Assembly (NCBI RefSeq): GCF_018613575.1
Contig: NZ_JAGGPX010000018.1
Span: 78,386 to 142,385 of the forward strand
Direction of reading: 5' to 3'
Source: Planococcus sp. ISL-110
GTDB taxonomy: Bacteria > Bacillota > Bacilli > Bacillales_A > Planococcaceae
Length of the DNA stretch: 64,000 nt
This document shows positions 1 through 7,973 of this stretch, piece after piece. The notes beneath the pieces are model-generated. The model had not been told where the DNA came from. It saw nothing but the letters and a program-made list of their open reading frames with translations, and ran no database searches. Each line of letters begins with the position of its first letter. Within the stretch, counting starts at the first letter, position 1. Position numbers and translations under genes: made by a program.

Positions 1-370
<370 letters not shown>

Positions 371-464
371 GCATAAGTTTAGAAACACAACACAATAGCA
401 ATTATGTTGTGTTTTTAAATCTTATTTGAAATTAAGTATTAAATAAGAATTCAGGGACTAAATT

Positions 465-1589
465 TTAGAAAGGCAAATCGTCATCAGGAACTTCCACTTT
501 TATTACAGATAATCTAGCATCTATATTATCCAATACAATCCTTCTCCTGAAAGGGCTTAAACCTACTAGTAGGCGGTAGAAATCAGTAATAATAGATACT
601 TCAATTTTATGCTTAGTACTGTAGGTGTATCTACCTTGAATAAAACAATTTGTTAATTGTGAATTATCTTGAAGAATCTTTTCAAGGGAAGTTATTCTTA
701 TTAAATCAATCAGGTTGTTTAATATTTCACTATCGTCACGTATTGGATCGTATTTTAACCAATAACTCTTAATTGCAATAGAAAGTGTATCTGCAAATTT
801 TCTATAAACTTCTTTTTCCTCATTTGTAAAATCTATCTCTCCAAAAACCCCTTTCGAAATATCTATTGAAATATCATGAAAAGATTTATATCTTTTTTTA
901 GGGTCTATTTTAATCATTTTTTCTATAATATGCTCAAAGTTAAAATTATCTAGGCTTCTGTCGATTACGTTGGCAAGTAATTTTCCGACAAAATATATTT
1001 CACTTTGACGATTATATATACCATCATATTCGGTTTCATAAGGCAATTGAGTTACAGGCCAATTTAAAAAAACGCTTTTTGCATCTTGATCTAAACCCTC
1101 CAATTTTTTTCCGAAACCGAAATCAATAACTTTAACATTTTCATGTTTATCAATCATAATGTTTGCTGGACGAATATCTCTATGCAGAACATTATTAGAT
1201 TCTAAATATTCGAAGGCAGCTATTGTTTCAATAAATATGTCTGACCATGTTTTTCCGCCAAAAGGATCTGTTTCAAATTCTTCAATTGAATCTCCTTCTA
1301 TATACTCCATTTGAAGATATCCCGTCTTTTTTTGAGGGTATAGATAATAATTGTAAACTCGCACAACATTAGGATGGGATAGATTAAATAAAATTTTGAT
1401 TTCATCAACAAAACGCTCATAATTTTCATCTATAAAATTTGAATCTTTTGGTACGTATTTTTTGAATGCAAAAAACATGTCCGTTGTTTCATCTTTTAAT
1501 AGATGTGTATCTCCAGTACCCCCACTCCCTAAGGGTCTCACAAGGATAAATTGTTTTTTAATTGCGTCGAATTCAACTTTCTTTGCCAT
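465..1589 (-). CDS. Serine/threonine protein kinase, soluble, 374 aa
   Basis: A eukaryotic-like (Hanks-type) kinase domain fills roughly residues 12-250. The glycine loop GSGGTGDTH is at 21-29, the probable ATP lysine is in FAFKKY (43/44), the catalytic loop HRDIRPAN is at 136-143 and the metal-binding DFG at 156-158. The usual lysine after HRD-x is arginine here. No transmembrane segment or PASTA repeat is visible, so the protein should be cytoplasmic; the C-terminal 120 residues are unassigned. An AAGGAGAG ribosome site 8 bases upstream supports this start. It stands alone between two resolvase copies, like cargo. A defence or regulatory role is possible but not shown by the sequence. Confidence 0.85.
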   Translation of the reverse strand: MAKKVEFDAIKKQFILVRPLGSGGTGDTHLLKDETTDMFFAFKKYVPKDSNFIDENYERFVDEIKILFNLSHPNVVRVYNYYLYPQKKTGYLQMEYIEGDSIEEFETDPFGGKTWSDIFIETIAAFEYLESNNVLHRDIRPANIMIDKHENVKVIDFGFGKKLEGLDQDAKSVFLNWPVTQLPYETEYDGIYNRQSEIYFVGKLLANVIDRSLDNFNFEHIIEKMIKIDPKKRYKSFHDISIDISKGVFGEIDFTNEEKEVYRKFADTLSIAIKSYWLKYDPIRDDSEILNNLIDLIRITSLEKILQDNSQLTNCFIQGRYTYSTKHKIEVSIITDFYRLLVGLSPFRRRIVLDNIDARLSVIKVEVPDDDLPF

Positions 1590-1684
1590 TTAACAGCTCT
1601 CCTTGTCGATTCAATATAAGTTGATAATAACATGAAGTAGAATCTCGAAATATGTTACTTTAAGAGATAACTTGCATTAATTAA

Positions 1685-1807
1685 AGGGGATTTGGCATTC
1701 AAGATGTCCTTATTCCTTTTAATATGGCAGAGGTAGATACCAAAGATCAGAATTGCGGACTGGCAATTGCTTTTGAATTTCAAGCACATTTTAGAGACCA
1801 TCTATAA
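1685..1807 (+). other. Unidentified open fragment in the 1590-1825 gap
   Basis: The gap between kinase and resolvase contains an open stretch of about 40 codons ending in TAA. It has no start codon or ribosome site and carries a readable segment with IPFNMAEVDTKDQN. It may be the tail of a lost gene; I do not recognise the family. Nothing else is seen in this gap. Confidence 0.2.
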
Positions 1808-1825
1808 CTGTATGAAAAGTTTCTT

Positions 1826-2449
1826 CTATATAAATATGTTGCTGGCTGTCTCTTCTTCGAGTGCTTTTACTAATTTGTAAAAACTAGTCTTTTTAACTCC
1901 AGCTTCTTGCATGGCTTCCACAGCTGTTAACTCCTTTGCTTTCCATTTTCTATAAACCTCTTTAAATTCTTCGGAGACAAGAACAGGGGTCCTGCCAAAC
2001 TGGATGCCATTTTGTAACGCCAAGTCGATTCCTTCACGCTGGCGTTTCCGGATGCGTTCCCGTTCCTCTTCAGCCATCCACGACAGAATCTGCAAAACCA
2101 GATCCGCAATGAATGTCCCCATACTATCTTTGTATTGCGTTGTATCCAATAATGGCATATCCAGTACAACGATATCGGCTTCAATATTTTTCGTCAGGTC
2201 ATTCCACTCCTGAAGAATCTCTTCTTTGTTTCGGCCAAACCGATCTAGTGAGTGGATATATAAAATGTCTCCTTTCCGGATAATCCGTTTGAGCAATTGG
2301 TAGTTCGCTCGCTCGAAATTTTTTCCACTTTGCTTGTCCAAGTATATGTCCCGTTCATTGATGCCGATTTTTCTCATGGCTTCCAATTGACGGCCTTCAT
2401 TTTGATCTTTGCTGCTAACACGTATGTAGCCAAATTTGCGATTTTCCAT
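1826..2449 (-). CDS. Serine recombinase (resolvase/invertase family), 207 aa
   Basis: This is a small serine recombinase of normal length. The N-terminal catalytic domain begins FGYIRVSSKDQ with the nucleophile at Ser12, continues through HSLDRFGRNKEE, and leads into the long E-helix with [16 protein letters not shown]. The C-terminal 45 residues form a helix-turn-helix of Hin/resolvase type. It would cut both strands with a 2-base stagger and resolve or invert DNA between paired sites. A three-part inverted-repeat region lies directly upstream at 2494-2620, the normal position of a res site, which also suggests autoregulation. A second, decayed copy is at the left edge. Confidence 0.93.
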   Translation of the reverse strand: MENRKFGYIRVSSKDQNEGRQLEAMRKIGINERDIYLDKQSGKNFERANYQLLKRIIRKGDILYIHSLDRFGRNKEEILQEWNDLTKNIEADIVVLDMPLLDTTQYKDSMGTFIADLVLQILSWMAEEERERIRKRQREGIDLALQNGIQFGRTPVLVSEEFKEVYRKWKAKELTAVEAMQEAGVKKTSFYKLVKALEEETASNIFI

Positions 2450-2493
2450 AATTCACCTCTAAGAACGATTCTTTCCTCTCATTATACCTGAAA

Positions 2494-2620
2494 AGCGTTC
2501 GTAAAAGTGTCTGCAAATTCGCGAACGTTCGTAAAGTCATTTGACACGTTTACGAACGCTTTTTTTGGTCCTTTTTAGCCCTTTTTGAAGCGTTCGTAAA
2601 AGTGTACTTTTACGAACGCT
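2494..2620. promoter_or_regulatory. res site of the adjacent resolvase (three subsites)
   Basis: Three copies of the half-site AGCGTTCGTAAA or its complement occur in about 130 bp. One subsite starts at 2494; 2522-2560 is an inverted pair with a longer spacer. The last, 2589-2620, is a perfect 15-base inverted repeat (AGCGTTCGTAAAAGT) around the asymmetric dinucleotide GT at 2604-2605. A 2-base asymmetric centre is what a serine resolvase cleaves, so 2589-2620 is the likely crossover site and the others accessory sites. Overlap with the upstream region of the gene suggests repression of its promoter. Confidence 0.8.
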
Positions 2621-2856
2621 TAATCGAGAGGCTAGATATCTATATAATTCGATATATTGTTTTCTGAATTATTTGACAAATAGGTTTAATTATAATAAAG
2701 TGCATCTATGTACGCTGTTGAGCAGCACCTTTCGCTTAATTTGGTTGGATACCTTGACGACGTTTTTGCACGTATATTTTCTCGCAGTAGTCTGTCATTT
2801 GTTGGTTAATCAACACGCCTGTTATCAAAAATTAAAGGTGAAAAGGAGTGGGAATT

Positions 2857-3219
2857 ATGGATAAAGAAAAATTGTTTGAACAGTTAAAAAAAGAGATGGG
2901 TGAAGTACCTAAACCAATAGAAAACTTAGCTTCTTTGGATATGAATGTTTTGATGGGACATCTTGAAGCGCAAAAAAATGCATATGCAGGTGACAATCTG
3001 GATAGGAAAACTAAAACACTCATTGCATTGGCAGTAGGAATCGCACTAGACTCTCAAGGGTGTATTATGACCAATTTGCAGGCTGCTAAGAAAAACGGAG
3101 CTTCGACAGCAGAAATCATGGAAGTTTTTTCTGTAGCAAAATTCTCGAAATCATCTTCCGCTATGTCAGGATTTGCGACGGCCATGGAATGGCTTATTGC
3201 CAACGGTGATAATCAGTAA
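2857..3219 (+). CDS. Carboxymuconolactone decarboxylase (CMD/AhpD)-family protein
   Basis: A 120-residue protein that looks like a single CMD-fold domain, with IALAVGIALDSQGC followed by a helix-rich C-terminus. In AhpD-type members the active site is CxxCxxxH; here the corresponding positions read S-x-x-C-x-x-x-N. Only one cysteine remains and the histidine is lost, so thiol peroxidase activity of the AhpD kind is doubtful. The start at ATG 2857 is preferred over GTG 2848 because GGAG lies 8 bases upstream of the ATG and overlaps the GTG. The gene is flanked by short direct repeats (2804-2818 and 3292-3306). Confidence 0.7.
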   Translation: MDKEKLFEQLKKEMGEVPKPIENLASLDMNVLMGHLEAQKNAYAGDNLDRKTKTLIALAVGIALDSQGCIMTNLQAAKKNGASTAEIMEVFSVAKFSKSSSAMSGFATAMEWLIANGDNQ

Positions 3220-3541
3220 ATTCTGAGCCTTCTCGAACAGAGGCTGAACATGCAGGTGATGCTTCAAATTTGTTTGGCAGGAAAATATTCTGGCTAATCA
3301 ACACGCGTATTTTTATATAATTGTTAAGCGAAGTGAAAAAAGAATCAATGAAAGACTGTCTTTAAAACGAGAAAATACCGTAATCTTACAAAACCGAATT
3401 GGTGAATTGAATGATCGAGTAGTTGATTTAGAGAGAATGCAGTGGTTAGAAAGATGATTCACTTCAAGTTGGCAAATCAGCCGTTTATAAGAAGAGAAGC
3501 AACGGTGGTGCTTGACTGCCATAGCGATTTGAGACACATAT
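3220..3541 (+). pseudogene. Remnants: metal-efflux-related fragment and coiled-coil tail
   Basis: Positions 3223-3290 match, with differences, the complement of 6004-6145, where a cation diffusion facilitator (CDF) fragment is readable; this is a second vestige of the same sequence. From about 3260 an open frame without a start codon ends at 3457 and encodes a charged, probably coiled-coil tail (KRINERLSLKRE ... LNDRVVDLERM). Neither is likely to be expressed as a normal protein. Confidence 0.4.
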
Positions 3542-3599
3542 AAAACACCTTCGAGCTGGTGCACGTTCAACAAGTAGTCAAATCGAAGGTGTTTTTTTA
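3542..3599 (+). terminator. Hairpin terminator
   Basis: An 11-13 base stem (AACACCTTCGA with its complement at 3583-3595), a long loop of about 28 bases and a run of seven T form an intrinsic terminator signature downstream of the CMD gene region. Confidence 0.6.
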
Positions 3600-3652
3600 T
3601 ATTGTCCCACTTAATTATGTTGGGTTACATCTCATAAAGAAGGTGTGGAAAT

Positions 3653-4360
3653 ATGAAAAAAAAACTACTGAAACTCGAAAGGCTAAAATCCGTAAAAAAA
3701 CGCATATCGAAATACTTTGCGTCCCCCGATTGGCCGTGGGAACTTATGGTGGGCTTGTTTGTTACGCTGCTTTTAATCAACTATTTTATGACTTCTTTAA
3801 AAGAGGAGGCGGGGGATAATGTGTGGAGGTTTTTGCTCATTATCCTTGTCATAAATTTATTCTGGGCAAGTATTGACGCTTTTCTCTTCATTTTTACGGC
3901 ACTTCTGTACAGAGGCCATTACAATAAAAAAATCGAACACATACGTTCAGTTGACAGTGAATCGGCAATCGACTTGATACGTACAGAGTTGGAAGAAAGT
4001 ATCATTTCTCTAGCGGATGAGAAAATAAAGCGGTCCGTAACGGAGGTATTGCTCAACGAATTTTCTGAGGGCAATTATGACAATTCGAAGGCCACTGCGT
4101 TTTTTGGCAACTATATACTCGGTGCTCTTTGGGTTGTTTTTTTTGTCATGCTTCCTTCTGTGGTACTTCTGCCGATATTTCTAATTACCTCGAGTGTGAA
4201 CTGGGCGTTGGCTGTTTCCAATGTAATCGGCATAATCGCATTTTTTTCGTTCGGCTATAAGTTGGCGTCTTGTACGAACTGGAATAAAATTGTCACAGGC
4301 CTAATCATGGCTGTTGCAGGCTTTGCTTTGGTAGCGGTAGGGTTGCTTATCGGCGCGTGA
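3653..4360 (+). CDS. VIT/CCC1-like membrane protein, 235 aa
   Basis: Five predicted membrane segments: two near residues 30-95, then a soluble helical segment rich in Glu and Lys (about 100-160), then three from about 165 to the end. This order, and the tail pattern VSNxIGIIAFFSFGYKLASCTNWNKIVTGLIMAVAGFALVA-like, resembles the bacterial VIT1/CCC1-like family of putative Fe/Mn transporters. The classic metal-binding motifs of plant and yeast VIT are not evident, so transport activity is inferred. AAGGTGTGG precedes the start. It is monocistronic, with an IS30 remnant immediately downstream. Confidence 0.55.
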   Translation: MKKKLLKLERLKSVKKRISKYFASPDWPWELMVGLFVTLLLINYFMTSLKEEAGDNVWRFLLIILVINLFWASIDAFLFIFTALLYRGHYNKKIEHIRSVDSESAIDLIRTELEESIISLADEKIKRSVTEVLLNEFSEGNYDNSKATAFFGNYILGALWVVFFVMLPSVVLLPIFLITSSVNWALAVSNVIGIIAFFSFGYKLASCTNWNKIVTGLIMAVAGFALVAVGLLIGA

Positions 4361-4594
4361 CGACGGACGTATCAGGCAGAGGCAGCTCAAGATGCTTATA
4401 AACGGCACCAACAAAAATATGGAGCAAAATCCAAAAGCACCCCCGAAACCGTGGGAATCATCCAACAGAAACTGACGGAGACGTGGTAGCCGAGACAGAT
4501 TATGAATCGACTGTTCAAAGGAAAACTCAACTTTAAGACCCTCTACCGTTGGATTGACTAAGAGTTGCTTGAGGTTCCCGTAATGGTAGTTTGG
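4361..4594 (+). pseudogene. IS30-family transposase N-terminal remnant
   Basis: The plus strand reads as an IS30 transposase segment (YQAEAAQDAYKRHQQKYG, then PRQIMNRL, then TLYRWID, then LLEVPV) interrupted by in-frame stops at the positions of TAG and TAA. It begins immediately after the stop of the VIT-like gene and ends just before the complete IS30 element at 4613. It differs in sequence from that element, so it comes from another IS30 relative. Confidence 0.7.
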
Positions 4595-4612
4595 AAAAAT
4601 AGATTATTCCGT

Positions 4613-5666
4613 TTGTCAATTTAAGCTAGACAGATCTCCGCCATTCAGGTGACTCTTAAATGCCTCCAAGGGTGTGCGGTAATCCAGCGACTTCCGTGGG
4701 ATGTGATTCCGCTTGTCTGCCACTGTGGAAATGAACAGTTGATCCACCTGGTTGAAGTCCATTTCCTTTGGCAGACCGTCTTTTCGAAGGAGCCCGTTGG
4801 AGTTTTCATTCAAGGCGCGCTGGGAAGGTGTTCCGGGATCCGCAAAGTAAATCGAGACATCGTGCCGGTTGCACAGCGGTTTCCAATTGGAGAATTCCTT
4901 CCCGCAATCAAACGTGATCGATTTGAACAGATATCTCGGGACCCCTTGAAACCATTGATTCAAAGCGGTTTCAATATCGCATGCCTTGCGCCCTGCAGGT
5001 TTCAAGGCGATGATCACTTTCGTCAGCCTTTCGACCAGCGTGATCACCGCGCTTTTATGGCGAGCGCCCACAATGGTGTCGCCCTCGATGTGTCCGAACT
5101 CTTCTTTGAAAGAAGGATAATCGGTTTCCCGTTCGGAAATATGCCGTTTGAACGCCTGCTTTCCGCGCCGTTCCTCGTGGCCATTGGGTTTCCGTTTGCC
5201 TTTCATCGGCAGTGTGTCAACATCAAAGACCCGATTCTTGAACATGCGATAGAGCGTACGCGCAGAACAATCAATCGCCGTCTCTGCGCGGCCGACAATG
5301 ACATCTGGAGTCCAGCCCTGCGCCACCTTGTCTTGAATATAGGCAACTTGTTTCTTCGGCAAGACAATTTTTCGTCGACCGCAGCGTTTCTTGTTTTTCT
5401 TGTACTGTGTGTAAAAATCGAGCGCTGTGTGACCTGATTTCAGGAAATTGATGACATTGTAGATCGGCTGCTTGGAACGGCTCAGGCGTTCAGCTATTCT
5501 CGTTACAGGTGTATTTTGGTGGTGGTAGGATTCTATCATCACCAGTTCGTCCGTGGTAAGATGGGTGTAGGTCATTCGTGGTCACTCCTATGTTTTTCTT
5601 TGGTCGGAAAATACATTGTGAGTGTACCACGAATGGCTTTTTTACTTGTCTAGCTTAATTTTACAA
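4613..5666. mobile_element. Complete IS30-family insertion sequence, 1,054 bp
   Basis: The ends 4613-4632 and 5647-5666 form 20-base terminal inverted repeats sharing 18 positions (TTGTNNANTTAAGCTAGACA pattern). One transposase gene fills the element on the minus strand, and its stop codon lies inside the left repeat. Length and organisation fit IS30. I see no convincing target duplication beyond one or two bases. It is inserted between an older IS30 remnant and the thioredoxin-permease-arsR operon. Confidence 0.88.
4616..5575 (-). CDS. IS30-family transposase, 319 aa
   Basis: Full-length IS30-type transposase. It has an N-terminal helix-turn-helix (LTTDELVMIESYHHQ ... IAERLSRSKQPIYNVI) and a DDE integrase core with HIEGDTIVG, FDCGKEF and NENSNGLLRKDGLPK carrying the catalytic D, D and E. 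It ends in the usual YRTPLEAF tail. AGGAG sits 9 bases upstream of ATG 5575. No frameshift or stop is present, so the element could be active. It should act on its own terminal repeats at 4613-4632 and 5647-5666. Confidence 0.93.
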   Translation of the reverse strand: MTYTHLTTDELVMIESYHHQNTPVTRIAERLSRSKQPIYNVINFLKSGHTALDFYTQYKKNKKRCGRRKIVLPKKQVAYIQDKVAQGWTPDVIVGRAETAIDCSARTLYRMFKNRVFDVDTLPMKGKRKPNGHEERRGKQAFKRHISERETDYPSFKEEFGHIEGDTIVGARHKSAVITLVERLTKVIIALKPAGRKACDIETALNQWFQGVPRYLFKSITFDCGKEFSNWKPLCNRHDVSIYFADPGTPSQRALNENSNGLLRKDGLPKEMDFNQVDQLFISTVADKRNHIPRKSLDYRTPLEAFKSHLNGGDLSSLN

Positions 5667-5741
5667 TCGGCGTAATTAAAAAAATTGCCAAGCAAAAGGA
5701 TGCAAGGCAATTTTTTTATATAACTTTATTCCAACCGATTA

Positions 5742-5969
5742 TTATAGATACTTTTTGATATCTTTAACCGATGGGACTTTTCCCATAACTTTAACTTCTT
5801 CATCTACAACAAGCGCCGGGGTATTCATGACACCATAAGCCATGATTTCCTGAATGTCTTCAACCTTTTCAAAACTTGCTTCGACTCCTAATTCGTTTAC
5901 AGCTTCTCTTACATTTATTTCTAATTTCTTACATTTTGAACAGCCTGTGCCTAAAATTTTTATAATCAT
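5742..5969 (-). CDS. Thioredoxin-like redox protein (TM0996/MTH895 type)
   Basis: A 75-residue single-domain thioredoxin fold with the active site GTGCSKCKKL (Cys10, Cys13) and a conserved NTPALVVDEEV segment carrying the cis-proline. These mini-thioredoxins are often encoded beside ArsP/YraQ-type permeases and ArsR regulators, as here. It is the last gene of a minus-strand operon (arsR, permease, this gene). GAGGAG lies about 10 bases upstream. The likely role is thiol reduction in metalloid handling, inferred from context. Confidence 0.85.
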   Translation of the reverse strand: MIIKILGTGCSKCKKLEINVREAVNELGVEASFEKVEDIQEIMAYGVMNTPALVVDEEVKVMGKVPSVKDIKKYL

Positions 5970-6003
5970 TTCTTCATTCTCCTCTGTGTAATAAATTTCT
6001 ATC

Positions 6004-6145
6004 TGTACAAAATAACTACAGTATCGCTTCAGTTATGGACGGCATCAGATAATAATGCCAAACTTCCTGAAAGTATTCCTGACAGACAAATTTGAAACAT
6101 CATCTGTATATTCAGCCTCTGGTCGAGAATGCTCAGAATTCACTC
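6004..6145 (-). pseudogene. Decayed CDF-type cation efflux fragment
   Basis: In the gap between permease and thioredoxin, the complement strand reads SGSLALLSDAVHN followed by a stop. This is the hallmark of the second membrane helix of cation diffusion facilitators (metal-ion/H+ antiporters of the CzcD group). The preceding N-terminal part is in another frame. Only about 45 codons remain. A related vestige lies at 3223-3310 in the opposite orientation. The operon now runs through this relic. Confidence 0.5.
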
Positions 6146-6181
6146 ATCACCACCTTCTTCATAAATTCCAGCTGCTCTTTT

Positions 6182-7186
6182 TTACAAGAGTAAATAACTA
6201 AAAGTATCGAATGAGTAGCCAATTATAAGGATTCCTATCGTCACAATGACTGTGAATACGATCAGAAGCTTTGGTTTAACGACTTTGCTTAACATAATCA
6301 GTGATGGAAGGGATAATGCTGTAACAGCCATCATGAAAGCGAGCGCTGTTCCTATACCGACACCTTTTAATACTAAGGCCTCAGCAATGGGGAGGGTACC
6401 GAATATATCCGCATACATCGGGATTCCGACAAAGGTCGCCAAAGGAACAGAATACCAATTATCCTTGCCAAGCACTGCAGAAATAATGCTTTCTGGTATC
6501 CAGTTATGGATTAAAGCCCCAATCCCAACACCGATCAAAATATACAGCCATACCTTTTTAACAATATCGAGAACTTGCTCCTTCGCGATCTCTACTCTAT
6601 CACGAAATTTCAACGCTTCTTGTTCAAGTTCTTTTATTTTATTGTCGAATACAAAGGGCTCTACATATTTTTCAAGCTTTGCCTTGCCTATAATTGTACC
6701 GCCGATTACAGCAAGAATGAGGCCGACTATTACATAAGCAATAGCAATTTTCCAATTAAATATACTGCCAAGTAAAATGACAGATGCCAAGTCAACAAGT
6801 GGGGAGGAGATTAGGAATGAGAATGTAACGCCTAATGGAAGCCCTGCACTTGTGAACCCAACGAAAAGCGGTATGGACGAGCACGAGCAAAAAGGGGTGA
6901 TAGTCCCTAATAAAGCCCCGAGTATATTGCCTGATATGCCATTAAATCTACTTAATATTTTCCTGGTCCTTTCAGGGGGAAAGAAGCTTTGTATATAGGA
7001 TATTATAAAAATCAATACAGATAAAAGTATAAAAATTTTGATAACATCATAAATGAAGAAATGAATACTGCCTCCCAGTTTCTCCTGGGTGTTAAGTCCA
7101 AAAACATTCTCCACTAATATCGTGACAAGATTAGAAAGGCCCTCCATCTTGAACAATTGATTGTTTATCCACTCAAATATAATCAA
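6182..7186 (-). CDS. ArsP/YraQ-family permease, 334 aa
   Basis: An eight-or-more-helix permease of the YraQ (formerly DUF318) family. The signature TPFCSCSSIPLF is at 97-108, with the paired cysteines typical of ArsP-like efflux proteins, and a charged cytoplasmic loop (KIKELEQEALKFRDRVEIAKEQ region) splits the two membrane halves. ArsP relatives export trivalent organoarsenicals; other members handle other metals. Position between an ELCVC-type ArsR and a mini-thioredoxin supports metalloid efflux. The gene is intact. The substrate is inferred from family and neighbours. Confidence 0.82.
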   Translation of the reverse strand: MIIFEWINNQLFKMEGLSNLVTILVENVFGLNTQEKLGGSIHFFIYDVIKIFILLSVLIFIISYIQSFFPPERTRKILSRFNGISGNILGALLGTITPFCSCSSIPLFVGFTSAGLPLGVTFSFLISSPLVDLASVILLGSIFNWKIAIAYVIVGLILAVIGGTIIGKAKLEKYVEPFVFDNKIKELEQEALKFRDRVEIAKEQVLDIVKKVWLYILIGVGIGALIHNWIPESIISAVLGKDNWYSVPLATFVGIPMYADIFGTLPIAEALVLKGVGIGTALAFMMAVTALSLPSLIMLSKVVKPKLLIVFTVIVTIGILIIGYSFDTFSYLLL

Positions 7187-7245
7187 AAGATCATCTCCAC
7201 ATATTTTCTCTCTTTTTGTTTACCAAAAGCGATTAAAGAAAAGCA

Positions 7246-7575
7246 TTAACTTAAATGTTTTTCTTTATCCACAAGCCTGCTCTTATCTAACAGCAGTTGA
7301 GGGTATTCATTCAGAGTATCTACAATATTCTTCACTATGTTGGCAAAAACGGCATTCTCCATCCTCAATTTGTAATAGACGAACTTTTCTTTTCTTTCAT
7401 CAACGACAAGATTCGTATCACGTAGCTTTGATAAATTTTTGGATATTGTCGGTTGAGAAACGTCTAGTATTCCGCTGATTTGACAGACACAAAGTTCCTG
7501 TTGAGCCAAAAGGATTATTATTCTGAGTCTGGTTTCATCCGAAAAAATTTTATGAATATTTACTAACTCAATCAT
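7246..7575 (-). CDS. arsR: ArsR/SmtB-family metalloregulator
   Basis: A 109-residue winged-helix repressor. The ELCVC motif at 27-31 is the As(III)/Sb(III) thiolate site of classical ArsR, and the recognition helix reads VSQPTISKNLSKLRDTNLV. It is the first gene of the operon with the permease and thioredoxin. AAGGAG precedes ATG 7575. An AT-rich palindrome region at 7619-7655 is its probable operator. The expected behaviour, by family, is release from DNA on binding trivalent arsenic or a related ligand. Confidence 0.9.
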   Translation of the reverse strand: MIELVNIHKIFSDETRLRIIILLAQQELCVCQISGILDVSQPTISKNLSKLRDTNLVVDERKEKFVYYKLRMENAVFANIVKNIVDTLNEYPQLLLDKSRLVDKEKHLS

Positions 7576-7618
7576 CGATTACTCCTTTCTTATTTCGAAT
7601 AGTTTCATGTATTAAAAA

Positions 7619-7655
7619 CATATGCTTATATGTGCATATGACTATGTGTATATGT
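7619..7655. promoter_or_regulatory. Probable ArsR operator
   Basis: CATATG at 7619-7624 is repeated at 7635-7640 around TTATATGTG, followed by further ATGTGTATATG copies. Overlapping inverted repeats of this kind, just upstream of arsR, resemble SmtB/ArsR operators. Confidence 0.6.
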
Positions 7656-7760
7656 ATGATATTCCTTCTGATTAACTTTGTCAAGGTACCTGGAAAATAA
7701 AACTTACCGATTATGGTGTTACTGCCAGGGGAGTAATCTTTATAGCTGTCCTTCTTTTTT

Positions 7761-7788
7761 TGTTCGCAAAAGTGAATATTTACGAACA
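7761..7788. repeat. res-like palindrome, copy 2
   Basis: TGTTCGCAAAAGT and ATATTTACGAACA flank the centre GA at 7774-7775. The half-sites match the resolvase crossover site at 2589-2620. The bases following the right arm (TTAAT ... AGAGG) also resemble those after 2620. Confidence 0.65.
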
Positions 7789-7973
7789 GTTAATTCAGAG
7801 GTTTGCGTCTCCCAACTGAATGGATTAGCTTTTTGGGCAGTTTTTTTATTACCGTAGGACAGTCCAATAGATGCAAAATTCAGATAATGATATAGTGATA
7901 TGAAGAAAAAGGACTGACCGCTGATTTCTGCGGGGTCCAGGGATTGTTCCAATTTCAAAAAGGAGGCGCAGAC

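Noticed and set aside
2661..2700. TTGACA with TATAAT as a sigma-A promoter for the CMD gene
   Set aside because: The hexamers are only about 12 bases apart, too close for a normal promoter.
4649..5437. Long open frame of 262 codons on the plus strand
   Set aside because: It lies antisense within the IS30 transposase and has no ribosome site or recognisable motif.
4613..5666. Target-site duplication of the IS30 element
   Set aside because: Flanking bases do not give a convincing 2-3 base repeat.
7870..7915. GATAATGATATAG as a PerR box for the P1B-4 ATPase
   Set aside because: Too few matches to the consensus on the right half.
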